The translations under genes were made by a program, and so were the position numbers. The notes below the pieces were generated by a model. It saw only the letters and a list, made by a program, of their open reading frames with translations, was not told the DNA's origin and ran no database searches. From the NCBI GenBank assembly GCA_016700075.1, contig CP065000.1, positions 2,666,001 through 2,730,000 on the forward strand: a stretch of 64,000 nucleotides of DNA. Direction: 5' to 3'. This stretch comes from Acidobacteriota bacterium (lineage in GTDB: Bacteria > Acidobacteriota > Blastocatellia > Pyrinomonadales > Pyrinomonadaceae). How positions within the stretch are numbered: position 1 is the first letter of the stretch; each line of letters starts with the position of its first letter. Positions 34,369 to 43,000 of the stretch are shown here, piece by piece.

Positions 34369-35513
34369 CAGAACGCTCTCGTTGTCGACACCTGCTGGGA
34401 GAACCGCAATCTTTCCGTGCCAAAGATCGTCATCCACGGCGATGCTTCTTCGTTCAGGATCTGGCCGGCTGCGATCTCAGCGGTTATAGGAGCCAACAAT
34501 ATGCCGTTTCGGTAATGTGCGGTGGCGACGGTCATATCGTCCACACCGGGGATCGTCCCGATCACAGGCATTCCATCGGCCGCCATTGGCCGCAAACCTG
34601 CCCACTTGTTATTCACATTCAACCCGGCGATGCTCGGCGAAAGCTCGACTGCCATGCTAAGTACAGCGGCTTCGCCCTGCGGCGTATTCGAACTGTCAAA
34701 ACCGACGTCCTCAGTCGTAGAGCCGGCGATCAGACGGCCGTCGGCACGCGGAACGAGATAGCCTTCGGGGCCGATCAGGACATGGCGGAAAAGGCGTTTC
34801 GCAGTGTGAAATTCCAGCATCTGACCGCGGATCGGCTTCACGTTGAGCGGCATTGGCTCATCGCCAAGTTTGATGAGCGACGTCCAGGCTCCCGTTGCTA
34901 GGACGATGTGATCGGCATGTATCTCGCCCGTCTGGGTCTGTACACCAACTGCACGGCCATTCTCCACAATTATTGATCCCGCTTCAGTGTTCTCGAGAAT
35001 ATCGATGTCGCTTGTTTCTGCGAATCGGCGAAGAGCAGCGAGCAACTTACGGTTGTCCACTTGCCAATCGTCGGGAAAGAATAGCCCTGCGGCGACGTTC
35101 GGCGAGATAAAAGGCTCCGCTTTTCTAATTTCCGTAGCGGTCAATTGCTCAACAGCAAGTCCGGCCCGTCGCTGCCATTCGGCCCGCTCTTGCAGTTTGG
35201 CGGCTTCTATTTCGTTGAATACAAGTTTCAGCGTGCCGGTGCGGTCGAGCTCCGCGTCGATGTCGGTCGCGGCAGTCAGGTTTTCGATGAATTCGGGATA
35301 AAGCGAAAGCGATGCTCGGCATAGATCGAGGAAATTACCCGGCGAATCTGTTTCTGCCTGTACGCCGAGCATGCCGCCCGCCGCCCACGACGCTTCGCTG
35401 CCGAAAGTACCGCGTTCGACAATGGCGATACGCCGCGTACCTGCCAGCCGCAGTTTATAGGCGATGCAGAGGCCTATCACGCCGCCGCCGATTATCAGAA
35501 TTTCAGTTCGCAT
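34368..35513 (-). CDS. thiO: Glycine oxidase ThiO-like FAD enzyme
   Basis: A 381-residue FAD-dependent oxidase of the DAO family. The dinucleotide-binding motif IIGGGVIGLCIAYKL begins at residue 7, and ERGTFGSEASWAAGGMLGVQAE is diagnostic of glycine oxidases, which make the imine glyoxylate precursor for thiazole in aerobic thiamine synthesis. The C-terminus has GLRPMAADGMPVIG and TAHYRNGILLAPITAE. No thiG, thiS or thiC is near, so the thiazole link is by family rather than context. It leads a four-gene minus-strand operon and is divergent from the NAD-type isocitrate dehydrogenase gene. Confidence 0.9.
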   Translation of the reverse strand: MRTEILIIGGGVIGLCIAYKLRLAGTRRIAIVERGTFGSEASWAAGGMLGVQAETDSPGNFLDLCRASLSLYPEFIENLTAATDIDAELDRTGTLKLVFNEIEAAKLQERAEWQRRAGLAVEQLTATEIRKAEPFISPNVAAGLFFPDDWQVDNRKLLAALRRFAETSDIDILENTEAGSIIVENGRAVGVQTQTGEIHADHIVLATGAWTSLIKLGDEPMPLNVKPIRGQMLEFHTAKRLFRHVLIGPEGYLVPRADGRLIAGSTTEDVGFDSSNTPQGEAAVLSMAVELSPSIAGLNVNNKWAGLRPMAADGMPVIGTIPGVDDMTVATAHYRNGILLAPITAEIAAGQILNEEASPWMTIFGTERLRFSQQVSTTRAF

Positions 35514-35573
35514 ACTCCGTTCAGGTTGTTATGCCCGCGACCGGCGTTGTAAATTCAATTATAGGATAACCTT

Positions 35574-36596
35574 ATGAAACACACCATAACCCTGATTCCC
35601 GGCGACGGCATTGGACCGGAGATAGTGGCGGCGACGGTCCGCGTTGTTGAGGCAACCGGCGTCGACATCGAATGGGAGACGCAAATACTGGGAGCACAGG
35701 CATTTGAGCAGGCCGGGACGACACTGCCTGAAGTGACGATAGAATCGATCCGCAAGAACAAGGTCGCGCTGAAAGGACCGCAAATGACGCCCGTCGGCAA
35801 AGGTTTCACGTCGGTGAACGTGGGACTCAGAAAAGCTCTCGACCTTTATGCGAACGTCCGCCCCATCAAGGCGATGCCAAATGTGAAATGCCGGTATCCT
35901 GAGCTCGACCTCGTGATCGTCCGCGAGAATACCGAAGACCTTTACGCCGGTTTAGAGCATGTGGTCGTGCCCGGCGTGGTCGAATCGCTAAAGATCATTA
36001 CGGAAAAAGCATCGACGCGTATCGCGAAATATGCGTTTGAATACGCTCGCGACAACGGCCGCAAAAAAGTGACGGCCGTTCATAAAGCCAACATAATGAA
36101 ACTCTCGGACGGGCTTTTTCTCGATTGTTTTTATAATGTCGCGAAGGATTTTTCCGAGATCGAGGCCGACGACAAGATCATCGACAATTGCTGTATGCAG
36201 CTAGTAATGCGGCCTGAACAGTTTGACGTGCTGGTGCTGGAAAATCTCTACGGCGATATCGTTTCGGATCTTTGCGCGGGGCTGATCGGCGGGCTCGGAC
36301 TCGCTCCCGGAGCGAACATCGGTGAACTTGGCGCGGTGTTTGAAGCGGTTCACGGTTCGGCGCCAGACATTGCCGGGCAGGGAATCGCGAATCCGACAGC
36401 ACTAATATTGTCGGCGATACAAATGCTGCTGCACATCGGCGAACGTGATGCTGCCGAACGGCTCGACCGTGCGTTGCTGGCGGTATTTGCGGACGGCGAA
36501 CACATCACGCGAGACCTGGGTGGAACGGCGAAAACCAACGAATTCGCACGAGCGATCGAGGAAAAGATCGTCGCCGAACGTTCGGCCGCAGCGTGA
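35574..36596 (+). CDS. NAD-type isocitrate/isopropylmalate dehydrogenase family protein
   Basis: A 340-residue beta-decarboxylating dehydrogenase, most like NAD-dependent isocitrate dehydrogenase. It has LIPGDGIGPEIV, TSVNVGLRKALDLYANVRP, RENTEDLYAG, HKANIMKLSDGLF and NLYGDIVSDLCAGLIGGLG. The cofactor loop reads HGSAPDIAGQGIANPT: Asp-Ile at the positions of NADP-determining Lys-Tyr in E. coli indicates NAD. The Ser of SVNVGLRK fits isocitrate binding, since isopropylmalate dehydrogenases have a different residue pattern there. Homoisocitrate or tartrate dehydrogenase are alternatives. It complements the NADP-type enzyme at 13354. Confidence 0.9.
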   Translation: MKHTITLIPGDGIGPEIVAATVRVVEATGVDIEWETQILGAQAFEQAGTTLPEVTIESIRKNKVALKGPQMTPVGKGFTSVNVGLRKALDLYANVRPIKAMPNVKCRYPELDLVIVRENTEDLYAGLEHVVVPGVVESLKIITEKASTRIAKYAFEYARDNGRKKVTAVHKANIMKLSDGLFLDCFYNVAKDFSEIEADDKIIDNCCMQLVMRPEQFDVLVLENLYGDIVSDLCAGLIGGLGLAPGANIGELGAVFEAVHGSAPDIAGQGIANPTALILSAIQMLLHIGERDAAERLDRALLAVFADGEHITRDLGGTAKTNEFARAIEEKIVAERSAAA

Positions 36597-36648
36597 ATCG
36601 ACTGCAACTCGCGGTGTGCTTTTCCGTTCTAATTACGGAGGAAGCGTG

Positions 36649-37038
36649 ATGAGAATTCTCGCATTAACAATATTGCTTTTGGCAGCGGCGGTCATCGTGC
36701 CGGCGCAGCTGATGTCTGAACACAACATCGCAGCAGGGACGTCGGCTTACGTAAAAGGTGCTAGGCTGACGATAAAGTTCGTCGAGGTCGTTGAAGATTC
36801 CCGTTGCCCGCGTGATGTGAATTGCATCTGGGAAGGCAACGCGAAGGTCAAGCTCCTTGTTTCCAAAGGCAGGAAACGATCACAAGAGGTCGAGCTGAAC
36901 AGCGGCGTCGAGCCGACGACCGTTTCCGTTTTCGGCTATGATCTGAGCCTCAAAGACCTGACGCCGTATCCCGACACGTCAAATCCAAGTAGCGATATGC
37001 CTAAAGCACTTATCTCGGTCAAGGCGGCCAAGAAGTAA
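36649..37038 (+). CDS. Small secreted hypothetical protein
   Basis: A 129-residue exported protein. The ATG at 36649 has a strong ribosome site (GGAGGA at 36637-36642) and starts a signal peptide MRILALTILLLAAAVIVPAQ. The core EVVEDSRCPRDVNCIWEGNAKVKLLV, with two cysteines, is a conserved motif I have seen in uncharacterised Bacteroidetes and Acidobacteriota exported proteins. It is followed by a beta-rich end. The function is unknown. It lies 52 bp after the isocitrate dehydrogenase gene and may be cotranscribed. Confidence 0.78.
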   Translation: MRILALTILLLAAAVIVPAQLMSEHNIAAGTSAYVKGARLTIKFVEVVEDSRCPRDVNCIWEGNAKVKLLVSKGRKRSQEVELNSGVEPTTVSVFGYDLSLKDLTPYPDTSNPSSDMPKALISVKAAKK

Positions 37039-37048
37039 CTTTTTCAGA

Positions 37049-40000
37049 TCATTCCAACGCAACCAGATCGAGGTCCGAGATCGGGTCAGCGACGTTCACG
37101 ATGCGCGGTGTGAAGCGGTATCTTCGCGAGACCGCAGTTACAACGTAAGTGCGGCCGGCCTGCACGCCTTCGAACGCATAGTATCCGAGCGAACTAGTAA
37201 CCGCCGTTCTGACGACGCCGTTGTCATCGGTGATCGTGACGGTCGTCCCGCGTATCGCAACACCGGCTGCGGTCAGAACGCGGCCCGAAACTGACACGCC
37301 CGCCGACGTCGGCCCGAGCGTCGGAGAGAACTCTGATGTGTTGCCGTCAGCGTCTGTCGCGGTAGATGTAACGCGGTCTGTCGGCGTGTAACCCAATACA
37401 TCGATATCGCCGAGATTCACGCTTTTGACCGTCGGTGCCAGTCCGTTGTAGTCCGCCTCGGTGTAATAGGTACTACCGAGGAAGATCTCGCCCTCGCCGT
37501 TTATGTCGGCCTTGAAAAACTCAATGTAGATGCCTTCGGTGCCGTAGTTGGAATTTCCCGGCAGAGAATCCATGAAATAACTGACGACCAGCTCATTGTT
37601 CGAGATCTGCGATGACATGATCGTCGGATAGTTCTGCAGGCGGTTCGGGCCTTCGTCGGCATCGAGCGGGTCGTTTATCGTGAACCCATCGCCGCCGAGG
37701 TCGATGCCTAGCCCCACGTTGCCGAAAATACTGTTCGGATCGAGATTGTTGCCTGAGCCTGCGGTCGGCGACAGATTGATGCCTGCTCCGCCGTTGTTGC
37801 GGATTGTGTTGCCTTGTCCGGAATTTGGCCCGCCGATGTTGTTGGTATTTGCACCGTTGTCGATATTCACGCCGTGACTCACATTCTCAGCGATGATATT
37901 CCCGCGAACGTTGTTCAGGCGTGTGGCGTTGCCGGCGAGCACGACGCCTTCTTCGCCATTCATAGCGACAAAATTCTGAGTTACAGAGTTGTTATTTGAT
38001 TCGTCCAGATCGATTCCCTTGCCGTTGTTTGCCTCGATTCGGTTGTTTTGGACAACGTGAAGAGCCTCGTGCTGACTGAGGTTAGAAATGCCATCCTGTG
38101 CGTTGAAAGATATCTCGTTGCCTATTGCAAATACCTGTGCCCCGGCCGGAAATTGTCCTGTAGATGCCGTGATCTTGATACCCGACAGGTCGTTGTCAAA
38201 AATGCGGTTCCCGGTTCCGGGGGTCGTACTGCCGACCTGAGTGTTCGGCGCGTCAACGATCAAAATACCGTTTCCGCCGTTACCAAGCGTACTTCCGCGA
38301 AGACGTTTTCGCTCGAGAAGAGGCGCGCTTGCGGTGGTCCCGATCAAGTTCCCGATCAACGTGTTATTGATCGAATTTGCGCCCCTGATCGATATTCCGT
38401 TGCCAGCGTTTGCGGTGATCTCATTACCTACGCCTATGCCGCCAATCGTGTTTCCGGGAGACGCATTTATCTCGATCCCGTCACCGCTGTTAAATGCGAT
38501 GATGTTCCCCGAATCCGACTCAGGTCCGCCGATCACGTTATTGTTTGAACCGTTTGCGATCCGTATTCCGCCCAGGCCGTTCCCAAACGTCTGACCCTGT
38601 CCGGCGGTGTGCCCGGAGTCGCCAAAGTTCGAAATATTTCGACTTACAGTGCCGATAAGGTTGCCTCTCATCCTAATAAATTGAGCTTGTTGGTCGATCA
38701 AGATTCCCAGTTGTTGATTGCCTGCAATGATGTTGGCCCTTTGTAACTCGATGTTTCCGAGCTCGATGTTGATCGAATTCAACACGCTGATCCCGTTCGC
38801 AGTATTTGCGAGTTTCTGATACTCCTGATTCTGCTTGTATACGCCGACCAAATTCGCTTCGACCGTTGTAGTTGCGGCCTCTACCAGTTTAATTCCGTCA
38901 CCGCTATTTCCGGCGATCGTATTGCCTGCACCCGCATCGCCGATCTTGTTGCCAATGGAGCCCACTACTTCGATCCCATTGCCGCCATTGTCAACGATGA
39001 TGTTCCCCGAATCCGACCCAGGTCCGCCGATCACGTTATTGTTCGAACCGTTTGCGATCCGTATTCCGCCCAGGCCGTTCCCAAACGTCTGACCCTGTCC
39101 GGCGGTGTGCCCGGAGTCGCCAAAGTTCCTAATATTTCGAATTGCAGTGCCGATAAGGTTGCCTCTCATCCTGATAAATTGAGCTTGTTGGTCGATAAAG
39201 ATTCCCAGCTTTTCATTGCCTGCAATAATGTTGGCCCGTATTTCATCGATGTTTCCGATCTCGATGTTGCTCGAATTGATAACGTTGATTCCATTCTCGG
39301 TATTGGCTAGCTTGTGATACTCCTGTTTCTGTTTGTATAGGCCAAGCAGATTCGCCTCGATTGTTGTAGTTGCGGCCTCTACCAGTTTAATTCCGTCACC
39401 GCTATTTCCGGCGATCGTATTGCCTGCACCCGCATCGCCGATCTTGTTGCCAATGGAGCCCACTACTTCGATCCCATTGCCGCCATTGTCAACGATGATG
39501 TTCCCCGAATCCGACTCAGGTCCGCCGATCACATTATTGTTCGAACCGTTTGCGATTCGTATTCCGCCCAGGCCGTTCCCAAACGTCTGACCCTGTCCGG
39601 CGGTGTGCCCGGAGTCGCCAAAGTTCCTAATATTTCGAATTGCAGTGCCGATAAGGTTGCCCTTTACTTTGACAACTTGTGTGAGATTATCAAGCAGTAT
39701 CGCGTGTTTTTCATTAGAAACGATACGGTTTGCCATCTCAGGCGTAATATCTCCGACTTCGACGTTACTGGAACCTGTTACATGTATGCCGTTCTCAAGA
39801 TTTCCAAGCGGGACGAAATCCCCACCTTCGCTGATGTAAGCACCGATAATATTCGCGAGGATCTTTGTCGAATCGGCTTGTTCAAGTCTAATTCCGTCTC
39901 CGACATTTCCGGCGATAGTATTGCCCCCACCTGCATCCCCGATCTTGTTGCCGGTCGAATTCTGGATCTTGACGCCGATGTTATTCGGAGTTGCGGGGCC

Positions 40001-43000
40001 TGAGCTTTCGGGCACGCCGATCCAGTTTCCGAGGACGGCGTTGCCGCTGCCGCTTTCGAACGAGATCGCAATGCCGTTGTTTCCAAGGACGTTGCCCTTC
40101 CCCTCGGTCGAGCCAATACGGTTGTTGGTGCCCAAAACGCGTATTCCTTTTGTTTGCTCGCCGAGCGCACCATCGGCTACACCCGCGGGCGTTATGCCAA
40201 AATACGAACTTTCGACCTTGGTGTTGCTCGATTGAATATTCAATCCGACCTGACAGCCGGTCAGCGAGAGGCCCTTGACCTCAGATGCGTCGCTGCCGGC
40301 ACCGAGGTTGAGACAGTTGTTGCGGACGCCGTTGCCGGTGACGTGAATGAGCGGTGTTCCTGTAAATCCGGGCTGAGTATTGCCCGCGAACTGTATCGGC
40401 TTTGTGATCGTCGGCAGCTCGCTGCCGAGTGTGATCGTATGCGGGCCGCCGCCCGGGATCTCGAAATGTATGACCTTGGGGCCGGTCATCGCCTGAGCGG
40501 TCTGGATCGCGCCGCGAAGCGAACACTGCAGGCCCGGTGCGCTGAGGTCCACGTCGCAGATGCCGTTTGCAGGACTGTTGTCAGGGAGGTCGTTCGTTAC
40601 GTTCACGACTATCGGAACGAGGCAGTCGGTCGCCGAACACTCGCCGGCGACACAAGAGAACTCCGACGTATTGCCGTCAGGGTCAGTTGCGGTTGCGGTG
40701 ATCTTCGAGCCCGGTGCGACCGGCACGGTCGATGTGAACAAGAATGTCGCGGCGCCAAAGAAAAAGTCAGTTGTCACGGTTGTCGAACCGATATAGGTTT
40801 GGCCTTCGCCGTAATTCGACGGGTCCGCTGTGCTGCTTGCATAGAAATCGATCACGTATGTCCGTTCCTGTTCGCTGCGCAGCACACCCTCGACCGAAAC
40901 GGTGCCGTTGCCATTGAAAACAGGTGCGGAAAGGTCGGGATAGTTCTGCCGGTCGTTCGCGAAGATATCGGTATCAAAACAGTCGTTCGGCGTCACGCCA
41001 TCGGGGGGAACGACAAAGCCCGTGCCGACGCTAAGATCGATGCCGAGTGCCCCGTTGTTGTAAATGGAGTTGAATCGAATGGGATTGTACCGATTGCTCA
41101 GACTGGGCTGGTTTGTACGAGCGGGAACAAAAACGCCTACGCGGCCATTGTTTGCGATGACGTTTCCCGTGTCCGCATCGTAGCCGACCGTAACTCCGCT
41201 TGCATTTACCCTGATTCCGTCCTGGCCGTTTCCGAGCGGCTGTCCGGTAGAGCCGACACCGATGTAGTTATTGGCGATAATTGGGTTGCCGATCGAGCCG
41301 GACATTAGAATACCGTCATAGGCATTGCCGGAAATGATGTTGCGATGCATCGGATCGCTGCCGCCAATCAGGGCGACCTCATTTACAATGAGCATGCCGA
41401 AACCTGATTCGGTCGAATTTGGAATAGCGTTCGTGCCGCTTGCGTCGGTCCCTATTCTGTTGTTCTGAATATATTTCGGCAGAAAGCTGCGCGGCGGCGT
41501 CGAATCCATCGTGATGCCGTTGTAGAGATTGCCCGAGATCAGGTTTCCCAACGGGATCAGGCCGCCGCCGCCGTGGGCGTTGTCGATGCCGACACCGCCG
41601 ACATACGTGATGCCGTTCTCGAAAGAGCTAAAGCCGGTGTCATTCCCTATGGCAGAATTGCCTGATCTCGTGGTGCCGAGGAAGTTGTTGAAAATGCCGA
41701 CCTCGCCAAGTGCACTGCCGCGAAAAACTGCCTCATTCTCGTTGCCGGAGATGAGGTTGCAATGACCCTGACACTGACCGGGGGACGTCCCGCCCGGACC
41801 GCCGACGTTCGATAGGGTGTCGGAATTGAATACGGCGACCGCACCAAAAAAGAGGATGAAAAAGTCGTAATTGTTATAGTCGCGATTCGGTATCGCGAAG
41901 CTGCCGGTGATATCCGTGCCGATGTTGTTGCCGGCGATCGAGCAGTATCCGGCAGGCGGTTCGGGGCCCTGGGCAATGCCGAAACCACGCGGCATTGGCG
42001 AACAATAAAGAGCATTCTCGAGATTGCCGGAGATGACGTTTCTACCTGAGGATGTGATCGAGCCGATCGACGACATGTGGCTGGGTTTTGTACGAAGCCC
42101 CGTTGAGCAGTTGCCGACGGCTGCTGTTCCGGCAGCGTTCGTGCCGATCTTGTTTCCGCGATAGTCGTTAAAGAGGCTGAGGAATTCGAGCGTGTTGGGG
42201 TCGTAAACGGTCTCCTCCTCGATCCCCGGGCCAATGCAGCCATCGGGATTGTAAACCGTGAATCTGTCGCCGTTGCCTGAAATGACATTTCCTGCACCCG
42301 CTTCGTTGCCGCCTACCAGTGTGTTTCCGCCGGCCATGCGGATCCCTTGTGTGTTATTGATCTTGGCGGTGCCAAGTGCATTCGTGCCGATGTAATTTCC
42401 CTTGAAAACATTGTATTGTCCACCGAATATCGCAGCTCCCGCGCCGAACTTGCGGGGAGTGATGGTCGGGTCATTGTCGGAACCGCTGCCGGAAAGCACG
42501 TTGCGAGCTTCGTCGATAGTCCCGCCGACGGTCGTTTCGTCAGCAGCAAAGATGTTCACGCCGGTGGTGTCGTTGCCGAGGTCAGACGTGCCCGCGATGT
42601 TGGTTCCGCTGTAGTTGCCCTCGACGAAATTGTTTAAGGATGTGCTGCTTCCGAGCGTCGTAAGAACGGCGATCCCATTTCCGCCAACAATGCCGCCCAT
42701 CGACGCATCATATTCACCCTTGAAGCGGTTGACGACAAAGCCGCGTATCACGCAGTTGCTGCCGGATATCTGCAGCCCGTCGCTTCGGTTTCCAAGATTG
42801 TGTCCGGGGATCGTGATCAAAGGCGAACCGGAGTAGCCCGGCTGGGTCGTCGCGTCGAGCGTCGTTCCGGAAGTGAGACTCGGCAGTTGAGTATTCAGAT
42901 CGATTGTCGGCGGCCCGCCGCCGATGCTGAACGCGATCAGGTCAGGACCTGGATTATTGCTGGCTGCAAAGATCGCTCCGCGAAGGCTGCATATTCCTTC

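Noticed and set aside
36445..36648. Longer start for the secreted protein at 36649
   Set aside because: The upstream extension overlaps the isocitrate dehydrogenase gene and lacks a signal peptide; the ATG at 36649 has a strong ribosome site and gives a clear signal peptide.
40154..41308. A 384-residue open frame on the plus strand inside the giant gene
   Set aside because: It is antisense to the repeat-rich beta-helix gene; its Arg/Cys/Asp-rich composition is what the complement of Asn/Gly-rich repeats would give. No homology signal.
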